This document shows, one piece after another, positions 24,919-33,707 of a stretch of 64,000 bases of DNA (within the stretch, counting starts at the first letter, position 1; the number at the start of each line of letters is the position of its first letter). A program made the position numbers and the translations under genes. The notes below the pieces were generated by a model. The model had not been told where the DNA came from. It saw nothing but the letters and a program-made list of their open reading frames with translations, and made no database searches. This stretch comes from Martinezella rhizogenes (lineage in GTDB: Bacteria; Pseudomonadota; Alphaproteobacteria; Rhizobiales; Rhizobiaceae), in the NCBI GenBank assembly GCA_013322215.1, contig JAAMEZ010000056.1, positions 124,001-188,000 on the forward strand, written 5' to 3'.

Positions 24919-25812
24919 ATGCTCCGCGAAAACGTCACCGACCTGCTATTCTTTCTCGCCGTCGCCAGAGAGCGAAGCTTTACCCGGGCAGCCGCACAGC
25001 TCGGCGTTTCGCAATCGGCGCTTAGCCATACGGTGCGGCAGCTTGAAGAGCGCATGGGCGTCAGGCTTTTGACGCGCACGACGCGAAGCGTCAGCCCGAC
25101 ACCGGCCGGAGAGCGTCTGCTGCAATCCCTGACGCCACGCTTCCAGGAAATCGAAGCCGAGCTCTTCGCCGTCACCGAACTGCGAGAAAAGCCGGCCGGC
25201 ACCATCCGGATCACGGCGGTCGACTATGCCGTCGATACCTATATCTGGCCGAAGCTTGCCGGCGCGCTCAAGGATTATCCCGACATCCACGTCGAGATCA
25301 TCAACGACTACGGCCTGACCGATATCGTGGCAGAACGTTTCGACGCTGGCGTTCGTCTGGGCCAGACGGTCGCCAACGGCATGATCGCAGTCCGCATCGC
25401 TCCCGATCAGGCTTTTGCAGTGGTCGGCTCTCCATCCTATTTCGAAGGACGCAATAGACCGGTCGTCCCTCAGGACCTAACCAATCACAAATGCATCAAC
25501 CTGCGCCTTCCGACCCATGGCGGCAATTATGTCTGGGAGTTCGAAAAGGGTAGCGATGAACTACGCGTACGCGTCGACGGCCAGATGACGTTTAACGGCA
25601 TTCGCCAGGTTCTGGCCGCCGCAGTCGATGGCTATGGTTTGGCCTACGCGCCCCACGATCTGGTGCATCCAGATATCGAAAGCGGCCGGCTTATTCGCGT
25701 ATTGGAGGACTGGTGCCCGCCCTGGACGGGCTACCATCTCTATTATCCGAGCCGCCGCCAGCCGTCCTCCGCCTTTGCAGTGGTACTGGAGGCGCTGCGC
25801 TATCGCGGCTGA
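24919..25812 (+). CDS. LysR-family transcriptional regulator
   Basis: A 297-aa LysR protein: N-terminal winged HTH (LLFFLAVARERSFTRAAAQLGVSQSALSHTVRQLEERMGVRLLTRTTRSV, residues ~7-60) and a C-terminal effector domain (TIRITAVDYAVDTYIWPKL onward). It is divergent from the cupin-SDR pair across ~260 bp and is the obvious candidate to control it. Subfamily resembles regulators of oxidoreductase genes; effector unknown. Convergent with the FGGY kinase gene. Confidence 0.92.
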   Translation: MLRENVTDLLFFLAVARERSFTRAAAQLGVSQSALSHTVRQLEERMGVRLLTRTTRSVSPTPAGERLLQSLTPRFQEIEAELFAVTELREKPAGTIRITAVDYAVDTYIWPKLAGALKDYPDIHVEIINDYGLTDIVAERFDAGVRLGQTVANGMIAVRIAPDQAFAVVGSPSYFEGRNRPVVPQDLTNHKCINLRLPTHGGNYVWEFEKGSDELRVRVDGQMTFNGIRQVLAAAVDGYGLAYAPHDLVHPDIESGRLIRVLEDWCPPWTGYHLYYPSRRQPSSAFAVVLEALRYRG

Positions 25813-25820
25813 GGCAGGAC

Positions 25821-27452
25821 CTACGACGCCATCAGCGCACGGATGCTGCGATCTGCCGACTGCAGCAGCTCGAAAGCTTCGTAGCGCCGTTCGTGCAAGG
25901 CCCTGATGGCACCATCCGCCGGCTCGAACGTCTTCGCCAGCCGCGACATGGTGGCCATGGCTTCCAAGAGCGAACCAGAGTGCCCGCCAGCCGTGGCGCC
26001 GAGCATGGCCGCACCGAGAAGAACGGGCTCCTCCGTATCGGCGACGGCGACCGGTCTGCCGGTCGTATCCGCCAGAAGCTGGCGCACAAGGCCACTCTGG
26101 GCAGCGCCGCCGCTGGCAATGATGAGATCGCAGGCAATGCCATCCTGCTCCAGTTTTTCAAGCAGCTGTTTGAGGCCATAGCCGATACCGCAGAGGCCGG
26201 CGACGTAAAGAGCGATCAGAGCGTCGATACCGGTTTCCAGCCCGAGGCCGGAAATGACGGCGCGCGCATCGGGATCTGCATAGGGCGACCGATTGCCAAG
26301 GAATTCGGGAACGACCTGGATGGATTGCGCGAGCTTCACAGCATCAGATGCATTGTTGCCTGCCTTCATGGCCTGCCGATCAAGCCAAGCGACCAGAGAC
26401 AAACCCTCTGCCTCCGCCCTCTGGCGAGCCTCACCGGCTGCGGGGTGCATGGTAACGAGATGATCGATCGCAGCGCCGGCGGCTGATTGGCCGCCTTCGG
26501 TCAGCCAGAGACCGGGCACCATGGCCGAGTAATACGGACCCCAAACACCATCGACGAACACTGCCCCTTCGCTCGATGCCATCGAGCAAGCCGACGTGCC
26601 GAAGATGTACGCGAGCCGGTTCCTGATATCAGCCCCGCCGTCAGACCCCTGCCCGCCCAGCGTGCCAACCCCGCCGGCATGGGCATCGATCAGCGACGCG
26701 CCGACCGGCGTGCCAACGGCAAGAGCGAGATCGCGGGCAGCGGCTTCGTTCAGGCCTTCACCCAAGGCAGTCCCCGGCTCGACGATCTCGGTGCCGATCC
26801 GCACGAAACCTTCGTCCGCCAGCTCACCGAGCCCGATATCCTTGAAATACTGCCCATCCCAACGCTTCTCATGGGCGAGATAGGTCCATTTGCACGTCAC
26901 CGTGCACATCGACCTCTGCGGCGAGCCCGTCGCCCGCCATGTCAGATAGTCGGCGAGATCGAAGAAATGGTCGGTTGCCGCAAAGGATTGCGGCAGGTTT
27001 CGCTTCAGCCACAAAAGCTTCGGCGTCTCCATCTCGGGGGAGATGCGGCCGCCGACATAGCGCAATACGGCATGGTCTCCGGCATTGATCTCCGCCGCCT
27101 CGCCGGCCGCGCGATGATCCATCCAGACGATGATGTTGCGATCGGCATCCCCAGACGGGCCAACAGCCACGGGCGTGCCATCCGCCTTGACCGCGACCAG
27201 CGAGCAGGTGGCGTCGAAGCCGATACCGGCGATATCGCCGGCCGTAATCTTCGCCGTGGCGACAGCCTCTTTGACGCCATCGCAAACCGCCGTCCATATC
27301 TGCTCGCTCGATTGCTCGACAATGCTGCCGGCCTCGTGCCAGATGCTAATCGGCCGCTTGGCGGCGGCGAGCAGATGGCCATGCCGATCGAAAATTCCGG
27401 CCCGGGCGCTGCCGGTGCCGACATCGATGCCGATGAAATAGGGTGCCGTCAT
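25821..27452 (-). CDS. FGGY-family pentulose kinase (ribulokinase-like)
   Basis: A 543-aa carbohydrate kinase with the two actin-like FGGY domains: N-terminal GIDVGTGSARAGIFDRHGHLL, IVWMDHRA, then PNRNP-equivalent GNRSPYADPDARA and ATP-binding IASGGAAQSGLVRQLLADTTGRPV. Length and motifs match the ribulokinase/ribitol-kinase group (TIGR01315 type). The start at 27452 overlaps the SDR stop (ATGA). With an SDR and a sugar ABC importer in the same operon, the likely role is to phosphorylate a pentulose formed from an imported pentitol. Substrate inferred. Confidence 0.87.
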   Translation of the reverse strand: MTAPYFIGIDVGTGSARAGIFDRHGHLLAAAKRPISIWHEAGSIVEQSSEQIWTAVCDGVKEAVATAKITAGDIAGIGFDATCSLVAVKADGTPVAVGPSGDADRNIIVWMDHRAAGEAAEINAGDHAVLRYVGGRISPEMETPKLLWLKRNLPQSFAATDHFFDLADYLTWRATGSPQRSMCTVTCKWTYLAHEKRWDGQYFKDIGLGELADEGFVRIGTEIVEPGTALGEGLNEAAARDLALAVGTPVGASLIDAHAGGVGTLGGQGSDGGADIRNRLAYIFGTSACSMASSEGAVFVDGVWGPYYSAMVPGLWLTEGGQSAAGAAIDHLVTMHPAAGEARQRAEAEGLSLVAWLDRQAMKAGNNASDAVKLAQSIQVVPEFLGNRSPYADPDARAVISGLGLETGIDALIALYVAGLCGIGYGLKQLLEKLEQDGIACDLIIASGGAAQSGLVRQLLADTTGRPVAVADTEEPVLLGAAMLGATAGGHSGSLLEAMATMSRLAKTFEPADGAIRALHERRYEAFELLQSADRSIRALMAS

Positions 27453-28180
27453 CAGAGATCCGTACTCAAGGGCAGGATCACCAGATCCCGGATTACGATG
27501 TTCCGCGGTCTCGATAGCATGAAGACGACCGCCTCCGCCACCTCGGTCGCCTCCATGAGGCCGCCAGCGGCAATCGCTTCGTCGAGCTTTGCCTGCGGCC
27601 AATCACTGATCAGCGCCGTCACCACCGGCCCCGGCGCCACAGCACCGACGCGGATACCATGCTTGGCAACCTGACGCCGCACCGTATGGGTGAAGGCCTG
27701 AACGGCATGCTTGGAGGCGGTGTAAATCGGCTCCCAGACCACGGGCACCAGACCGGCGATCGAACTGGTCATGATGATATCGCCCGTCTTGCGCTCGATC
27801 ATGTACGGCAGCACCATGCGGACCGAACGGAAGGCCGCATTGATATTCAGATCCAGCATCCGGTCCCAGGCATCGGGATCGCCTTCCGCAACCTCCCCGC
27901 CGATATAGGCGCCGGCATTGGCATGGAAGATGTCGAGCTTGCCGAACCTGTCGATAATCTGCGGCAACATGGTCGCCACGCTCTCCGGCTTCAGAAGATC
28001 GACAACAACGGGATGAGCGTTCGGCCCCAGTTCGGCGCAAAGGCTTTTCAGGCTGTCTTCGGCTCTGTCGACGAGGGCGACGCTGGCGCCCTCGTTCAAT
28101 AGCGATCTGGCGCATTCCAGCCCAATTCCGGACGCAGCCCCGGTGATGGCGGCGACCTTGCCGGCGAAATCCTGTCTCAT
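27452..28180 (-). CDS. SDR-family dehydrogenase, probable polyol/sugar-alcohol dehydrogenase
   Basis: A 242-aa classical SDR: AAITGAASGIGLECARSLL, ANAGAYIGG, catalytic SSIAGLVPV...IYTASKHAVQAFTHT, and PGPVVTALI. The Asp in VALVDRA after the second strand suggests NAD preference. The start at 28180 is chosen for its AAGGA upstream; the longer frame overlaps the permease gene. It sits between the ABC permease and the kinase gene, so it probably oxidises the imported polyol to a ketose. Confidence 0.85.
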   Translation of the reverse strand: MRQDFAGKVAAITGAASGIGLECARSLLNEGASVALVDRAEDSLKSLCAELGPNAHPVVVDLLKPESVATMLPQIIDRFGKLDIFHANAGAYIGGEVAEGDPDAWDRMLDLNINAAFRSVRMVLPYMIERKTGDIIMTSSIAGLVPVVWEPIYTASKHAVQAFTHTVRRQVAKHGIRVGAVAPGPVVTALISDWPQAKLDEAIAAGGLMEATEVAEAVVFMLSRPRNIVIRDLVILPLSTDL

Positions 28181-28205
28181 AACAATCCTTACCTTCTTGA
28201 AGAAA

Positions 28206-29456
28206 TCAGCCGCGCCCATGCGAGGCGCGAGAACGACGGGCGAGCGAGTCGACGATGACGGCAATGGCAAGAACTGCGCCTGTGATCATGTAGCGAAGCG
28301 CCGACGACAGATCGAGCATGGTGAGGCCGCTGGCGATCGACTGGATGACGATGATGCCGAGCAGAGCGGAATAGGCGCTGCCGCGACCGCCGAAAAGGCT
28401 GGTGCCGCCGATGACGGCTGCTGCAATGGCATTCAGATTGACGTCGCCGGTGCCGGCCTGCTGACTGGCAGATGCCAGCCGCGCCGCCGCGAGCACGCCG
28501 CCCAAGGCTGCGAACATGGCGCAGAGCACGAAGGCACTGGTATAGATCCGCCGCACATTGATGCCGGCACGACGCGCTGCTTCGCGATTGCCGCCAACGG
28601 CAGACATCGACCGGCCCCATTGCGTGCGCGTCAGCGCATAATCCATGACGATGACCAGCACCACGAACAGGGCGAACATCCATGGAATGCCGCGATCCTG
28701 ATTGAGATAGAAGGCAACGAATTCCAGAGCCACGGTGATGACTGCAGCCTTTATCAGCAGGCCGCCAACAGACGGTGTCGATAGATTTGCCTGCTTACGC
28801 CGCCGCACCGCGCCAAGACCAGCGACCAGCATGACGGCACCCGGAATGAGCGCGAAGACATGGGCAAGCGGACGCGGGATAACCAGAAGCTGGCCGAAAT
28901 TCACGATGGCCGAACCATAGGGTAGATTGATCGAACCCGTCGCTCCAAGCAGATAAAGCTGCATGCCAAGCACAGCGAGAAGGCCCGCCAATGTGGCGAC
29001 GAAGCTCGGCATACCCAGCCGGTTGAACAGCACGGCGTAGATGGCACCGATCACGCCGCCGACGACGAGTGCGGCCAGGATCGCCAAAGCCACCGGCCAG
29101 CCTTCGTTCACCCAGAGCATGCCGACCATGGCCGAGGCAAAGCCGCTGATCGATCCGACCGAAAGATCGATCTCGCCGACCATCAGTACGCAGACGATGC
29201 CAAGCGAAATGATGCCGACCGTCGAGGCGTCGAATAACAGGTTGGCGAGGTTATTGCTGGACAGGAAGGTGGGATTGAGCGTGCCGAACACCGTCCAGAT
29301 GATGACGAGACCGACGACAACGGGCAGCGAGCCCAGATCGCCGGAGCGGACCTTGTCGATCGACGAGCGGATGATGGCCGCAAGCCCGGTATCATGATTG
29401 ACGCGGACATCGCTGCGGTCGAGCAGCACAGCCGATTGCTTGCCGTTCTCGCTCAT
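28206..29456 (-). CDS. Xylose/ribose-type sugar ABC transporter permease
   Basis: A 416-aa inner-membrane permease of the XylH/RbsC (BPD_transp_2) family with about ten hydrophobic segments. It shows VLMVGEIDLSVGSISGFASAMVG, GMPSFVATLAGLLAV, GGNREAARRAGINVRRIY and AAVIGGTSLFGGRGSAYSALLG, all hallmark segments. At 416 aa it is longer than RbsC and matches XylH-like permeases. The start overlaps the ATPase stop by 4 bases. Partners: ATPase at 29453 and binding protein at 30350. Confidence 0.92.
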   Translation of the reverse strand: MSENGKQSAVLLDRSDVRVNHDTGLAAIIRSSIDKVRSGDLGSLPVVVGLVIIWTVFGTLNPTFLSSNNLANLLFDASTVGIISLGIVCVLMVGEIDLSVGSISGFASAMVGMLWVNEGWPVALAILAALVVGGVIGAIYAVLFNRLGMPSFVATLAGLLAVLGMQLYLLGATGSINLPYGSAIVNFGQLLVIPRPLAHVFALIPGAVMLVAGLGAVRRRKQANLSTPSVGGLLIKAAVITVALEFVAFYLNQDRGIPWMFALFVVLVIVMDYALTRTQWGRSMSAVGGNREAARRAGINVRRIYTSAFVLCAMFAALGGVLAAARLASASQQAGTGDVNLNAIAAAVIGGTSLFGGRGSAYSALLGIIVIQSIASGLTMLDLSSALRYMITGAVLAIAVIVDSLARRSRASHGRG

Positions 29457-30274
29457 GGCTGGCCCCCTTCTCTTGCTTCCTGTTGGGCCTGACGCCGCCC
29501 TGCGCGTCGCGACACGGCATTTTCCGTCGCGCCGGTGATAGCGCTGACGAGTTCCTGATTTGACGTATCGGGATAGAAAATTCCGTTATTGCGGCCGAGG
29601 CGCAGCACGACGATACGGTCGGCGACGGCGCGCACGTCCTCCATGTTGTGGCTGATCATGATGACGCCGAGCCCCTTGTCGCGGACACGCTCGATGAGGT
29701 TCAGCACCTCGGCGGTTTGTGCCACGCCAAGGGCGGCGGTCGGCTCGTCTAGCATGATGAGTTTCGGCTCGAGCAGCAGCGAGCGGGCGATCGCCACCGT
29801 CTGTCGCTGGCCGCCCGAAAGTGAGGCGATCGGGATACGAACGCTCGGGATGCGCGCCGCAAGCTCGTTGAGCAATGTCCAGGCGCGAACCTCCATCGCG
29901 GTTTCGTCGAGCTTCAACGGGCTCATTTCCCGGCCGAGGAAGATGTTCGCGACGACATCGAGGTTTTCGCAAAGCGCCAGATCCTGAAAGACCGTGGCAA
30001 TGCCGAGATCAAGCGCGGTTGCTGGATCGCTGAGTGTCACCTGTTTGCCGCGGAATGTGATCGTGCCTGAACTCGGCTGGTGGACGCCGGCCAGAACCTT
30101 GACGAGCGTCGATTTGCCCGCGCCATTGTCGCCAACAAGCGCTACGACTTCGCCGGCATGCACATCAAGGTTGATATCCGTCAGTGCCGAGACGGCGCCG
30201 AAGTGTTTGGAGATCCCTTTGAGGCTGAGCACAAGCTCGCCGTCCGGGGCTCTGTGATCGGAAGCGTCACTCAT
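29453..30274 (-). CDS. Sugar ABC transporter ATP-binding protein (single domain, FrcA-like)
   Basis: A 273-aa ATPase with one ABC domain: GDNGAGKSTLVKVLAGVHQP (Walker A), SLSGGQRQTVAIARSLL (signature), LIMLDEPTAALGV (Walker B) and ISHNMEDV (switch His). Most ribose/xylose systems use a two-domain ATPase (~500 aa). This half-length version is the rhizobial FrcA-like form and acts as a homodimer. It ends in a basic, Gln-rich tail. Coupled to the permease by a 4-base overlap. Confidence 0.9.
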   Translation of the reverse strand: MSDASDHRAPDGELVLSLKGISKHFGAVSALTDINLDVHAGEVVALVGDNGAGKSTLVKVLAGVHQPSSGTITFRGKQVTLSDPATALDLGIATVFQDLALCENLDVVANIFLGREMSPLKLDETAMEVRAWTLLNELAARIPSVRIPIASLSGGQRQTVAIARSLLLEPKLIMLDEPTAALGVAQTAEVLNLIERVRDKGLGVIMISHNMEDVRAVADRIVVLRLGRNNGIFYPDTSNQELVSAITGATENAVSRRAGRRQAQQEAREGGQP

Positions 30275-30349
30275 GACTCGCCACCTTCTCGGGTTGAAAT
30301 GCTATGGGTCTCCGGCCGCCGAAGCGGCCGGATGGGGATAGGACAAGGC

Positions 30350-31435
30350 TCAGCTGCCGATGCCAAGCTTCTTGCAGCCATCGGCATAACGATCATTGCA
30401 GAGCTGCGCTGGCGTCTGGATCGGCTTGCCGTTGACGCTCTTGTCGATGATCTCAGCCTTCAGGTTTTCCGAGGTGACCAGGGCCGGCGTGAAGAGCTTG
30501 GTCGGCGTGTCGAAGAGCTTCGTGTCAGCCTTCGGCGTTTCGCCGGACAGCAATTCGATCGCGACATTGGCAGCGGCGGCTGCAACGATCTCGCTCGGCT
30601 TGGAGATGGTATTGTACTGATCGCCCGAAATGATGAGCTGCAGGCCGGCGATGGTCGCGTCGTTACCCGTCACAGGCGGGACCGGATCGAAGCCCGCGGC
30701 CTTGAAGGCGGCCACAGCCGCACCGCCTGTGCCATCATTGGCGGCAACGACGCCGAGGATCTTCTTGCCGAAGCGAGTGATCTGGCCGCTGGCCCATTGC
30801 TGCGCCTTCGGTGGTGCCCATTCCGGCGTATCGAATTCTGCTAGAACGGGATAACCGCCATCGGCGAGACCGGCGTGGATACCCTTCTTGATCAGGCCGG
30901 CGGCAGCATCGGTCGGCGAACCGTTGATTTCGAGGAGACCGCCGTCACCCGCTTTCACGCCCTTTGCCTTGAGGTGATCGACCAGCGACTTGGCGATCAT
31001 CTTGCCGATCTCTTCATTGTTGAAGGAGACATAGTAATCGGCGGCAGCCGACGGGATCGGACGGTCATAGGCGATGACCTTCACACCCTGGCTCTGCGCC
31101 AGCTTGACCAGCGAGGCGGCGGCCGTCGAGTCCACCGGGTCCAGCACGATCGCCTTGGCGCCTTGCGAGATCGCCGAATTGAACTGCTGCTGCTGACGCG
31201 AGGCGTCGCCATTGGCGTTCTGGTAGATGACCTTGCAGCCAGCGCAGAGCTTCTTCATCTCGGCCTGGAAACCAGGGAAATCGTGCTCTTCATAGCGTGT
31301 AGAGCTCTGGTCGGGCATGAGGAAGGCGACGGTCGCGTCCGTCACCTTGGCGGACTGCGCAAAGGCGGAGGTGCCGGCCATCAGGCCGATGGCGAGCGCG
31401 GCTGCGCCGGCGATTTTCAGTGTGAAATGGTACAT
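30350..31435 (-). CDS. Sugar ABC transporter substrate-binding protein (XylF/RbsB-like)
   Basis: A 361-aa periplasmic binding protein (peripla_BP_4 family) with a Sec signal peptide (LKIAGAAALAIGLMAGTSAFA, cleavage near AQSAKVTD). The mature part shows VAFLMPDQSSTRYEEHDFPGF, GAKAIVLDPVDS, VIAYDRPI and GVVAANDGTGGAAVAAFKAAG. These match XylF-like proteins. The ligand may be a pentose, pentitol or related polyol; only context speaks to it. Confidence 0.9.
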   Translation of the reverse strand: MYHFTLKIAGAAALAIGLMAGTSAFAQSAKVTDATVAFLMPDQSSTRYEEHDFPGFQAEMKKLCAGCKVIYQNANGDASRQQQQFNSAISQGAKAIVLDPVDSTAAASLVKLAQSQGVKVIAYDRPIPSAAADYYVSFNNEEIGKMIAKSLVDHLKAKGVKAGDGGLLEINGSPTDAAAGLIKKGIHAGLADGGYPVLAEFDTPEWAPPKAQQWASGQITRFGKKILGVVAANDGTGGAAVAAFKAAGFDPVPPVTGNDATIAGLQLIISGDQYNTISKPSEIVAAAAANVAIELLSGETPKADTKLFDTPTKLFTPALVTSENLKAEIIDKSVNGKPIQTPAQLCNDRYADGCKKLGIGS

Positions 31436-31639
31436 TGGAATTTCTCCGTTCCAAATAGTAATGGTTTCCCTCGATCATCACGGCTGTCCGCACGCGATGC
31501 TCTTGTTTGATGCTCTCCGCCGGCGGTCATCCGACCGACGCGGCGGTAAATTTCGGACAAGCCTTCTCCTTCGGGCGGCAAAGGTGCCTGCCCGTTCGCT
31601 TGTCCTGAATTCTGTCTCTCCTCCCTGTCCTCCCTTGTG

Positions 31640-32524
31640 TTAGGCGGCCTCCACCGCGCGTGCGTGCTGTGCCAGGAGCGATCTGAATCGGGAAGGCGCC
31701 ATGCCCTTCTGGTCCAGAAAACGCCGATTGAAGTTCGAAATGTTGTTGAAGCCTGCCGCAAAGCAGATATCGGTGATCGTCATCTCAGCCTTGCTCATCA
31801 GTAGATGGCAGGCGAAGTTGATGCGCAGCCGGTTGACATATTGCACCAGCGCCATGCCCGTGTGACGGCGGAAGCTGCGCGAAAAGGCGCTCGGGCTTTG
31901 GCCGGTCAATTCGGCCAGATCGCATTCGCTGAACGGTTCGGTCAGATGCGCATTGATGAAAGCAAGAGCCTGGTTGACGCCGGCCGACATGAAGCCGGAT
32001 GGATCCGGCTGATAGCCGGCGCTTGCAAGCGTGCGTGTACCTTGAGCGCTGCTCATGGCGTCGAGGATATTCATGAAGAGCTCGATGCGGCGGATGCCTG
32101 ATGCCTCGACCAATTCGCCCAGGATCGGGCCGACGACCGCCGCCGTCTCGGGCGTAAAGAGCGCACCGCGGCGGCTCGTCTCAAGAATGCCGGTGCAGAC
32201 CGACAGTTCCGGAAAGACCTTGCTGGCATCGGCGAAGAAGGATTCGGAAAACTGCAAAACGCGGCAGCGCAGCGGCAGGGTGACGCCGGCGGGCACATCG
32301 CTTACCCAATTATGCGGCAGGTTCGGTCCCGTCAGCACCAGATTGCCCGGCTCGAACTCGCCGATGAAGTCGCCGATGAAATATTGGCCCGTCGTCGCGA
32401 CCACATGGTGGATTTCATACTCGGGATGAAAATGCCAGCGAACGGTGCGGTAGGGATAGCCGTGCTCCCAGGCCTTGAAGGATTCTCCGCTGCCGATCGC
32501 GACCACTTCCAAATCGGGATTCAT
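31640..32524 (-). CDS. AraC-family transcriptional regulator of the sugar/polyol operon
   Basis: A 294-aa regulator with an N-terminal cupin (TVRWHFHPEYEIHHVV...GDFIGEFEPGNLVLTGPNLPHNWVS) and a C-terminal AraC double HTH (NAHLTEPFSECDLAELTGQSPSAFSRSFRRHTG ... ITDICFAAGFNNISNFNRRFLDQKG). The start at 32524 has AAGGAGG 7 bases upstream. It lies upstream of the binding-protein gene in the same orientation with a ~200-bp gap, probably holding the promoter it controls. Confidence 0.9.
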   Translation of the reverse strand: MNPDLEVVAIGSGESFKAWEHGYPYRTVRWHFHPEYEIHHVVATTGQYFIGDFIGEFEPGNLVLTGPNLPHNWVSDVPAGVTLPLRCRVLQFSESFFADASKVFPELSVCTGILETSRRGALFTPETAAVVGPILGELVEASGIRRIELFMNILDAMSSAQGTRTLASAGYQPDPSGFMSAGVNQALAFINAHLTEPFSECDLAELTGQSPSAFSRSFRRHTGMALVQYVNRLRINFACHLLMSKAEMTITDICFAAGFNNISNFNRRFLDQKGMAPSRFRSLLAQHARAVEAA

Positions 32525-32598
32525 CGGCAAGCCTCCTTTCATCCGTCCGCGTTGCTACGGTTACGGCGCCTCCTCCCAGAGGCCATCGCGTCTTCTAT

Positions 32599-32624
32599 GT
32601 GGTAAATCTACCTCTCATAACCAC
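32599..32624. promoter_or_regulatory. Weak inverted repeat upstream of the AraC gene
   Basis: GTGGT (32599-32603) and ACCAC (32620-32624) are separated by 16 bases, with a nested GGTA/TACC. They lie ~75 bases upstream of the AraC start. Possible autoregulatory site; weak evidence. Confidence 0.25.
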
Positions 32625-32753
32625 CCGCCGCTACTACGCCTTGTACGCTCGACCGATACTTTTTTGACATGAAGGGTGGTTCGTTTGGTCAAATGTGCAG
32701 TGCGGCATAGCCAACCGCGCCGCCAGAAGCCCCGCATCGGCCCGAAAGCGGGA

Positions 32754-33707
32754 TCAATCGAGATCGTCGCGAATGCAGGCCTTGAACTGTCCGGGTGCGA
32801 CCTCGCGCAATTGCGGGACTATCGTCGCGCAGGCGTCGAGCGCGAAGGGACAGCGCGTGCGGAAAACGCAGCCGCTCGGCGGGTTTGCCGGGCTCGGAAT
32901 ATCGCCTTTGAGGATTTGCCTGTTACGCCTGCGATCCGGGTCCGGCGATGGGATGGCCGACAGCAAGGCGCGTGTATAGGGGTGTCGCGGTCTGGCGTAG
33001 AGATCGGCGCTCGCGGCAATCTCCATGATCCGCCCGAGATAAAGCACGATCACGCGGTCGCAGAGATACTCGACCACGGCAAGATCATGCGAGATGAAGA
33101 GCATGGTGAGCGCGAGACGCTGCTGAAGACCGCGCAGCAGATTGATGACCTGCGCCTGAATGGAGACATCCAGTGCCGAGACCGGCTCGTCGGCGACGAG
33201 AAATTCCGGTCCGAGCGCAAGCGCGCGGGCAATCCCGATCCGCTGGCGCTGACCGCCGGAAAATTCATGGGCGTAACGATTGATGGCATCCGCCGGCAGA
33301 TCCACCTGTTCAAGCGCTGTGCGTGCCCGATCCAGCCGATCAAGGCGACTGCCGATATGCTGGATCTTCAAGCCCTCGGTCAATATCTCACCGATGGTCA
33401 TGCGCGGTGAGAGACTGGCGAAGGGATCTTGAAAAATATACTGCATGCGTGGCCGCATCCGCCTGAGATCGCCAGCGCCGAGCCTGGTCATTTCCGTGCC
33501 GTCGAAGCGCACGCTGCCTGCAGACGGTTCGACCAGCCGCAGGATGGACCTGCCGATCGTTGTCTTGCCGCTGCCGGATTCGCCGACGAGACCCACCACT
33601 TCGCCTCTCGCGATGTCGAAGGAGATATCACGAAGTATGGAGAGTCTTGCACCGCGGGAAACATAATCCTTGGCGAGATCGCGAACGGAGACGAGAGCTT
33701 CGGTCAT
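32754..33707 (-). CDS. Dpp/Opp-type ABC transporter ATP-binding protein (DppF-like)
   Basis: A 317-aa ATPase: Walker A GESGSGKTTIGRSIL, FQDPFASLSPRMTIGEI, signature FSGGQRQRIGIARALALGPEF, Walker B VADEPVSALDVS, switch ISHDLAVVEYL. The Cys-containing C-terminus (GCVFRTRCPFALDAC) is characteristic of oligopeptide/dipeptide ATPases. Immediately follows the DppD-like gene with no gap. Last gene of the 39.9-32.8 kb operon. Confidence 0.92.
   Translation of the reverse strand: MTEALVSVRDLAKDYVSRGARLSILRDISFDIARGEVVGLVGESGSGKTTIGRSILRLVEPSAGSVRFDGTEMTRLGAGDLRRMRPRMQYIFQDPFASLSPRMTIGEILTEGLKIQHIGSRLDRLDRARTALEQVDLPADAINRYAHEFSGGQRQRIGIARALALGPEFLVADEPVSALDVSIQAQVINLLRGLQQRLALTMLFISHDLAVVEYLCDRVIVLYLGRIMEIAASADLYARPRHPYTRALLSAIPSPDPDRRRNRQILKGDIPSPANPPSGCVFRTRCPFALDACATIVPQLREVAPGQFKACIRDDLD

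Noticed and set aside
26487..27674. A 395-codon plus-strand frame opposite the FGGY kinase gene.
   Set aside because: Shadow of the kinase; no domain and unnatural composition.
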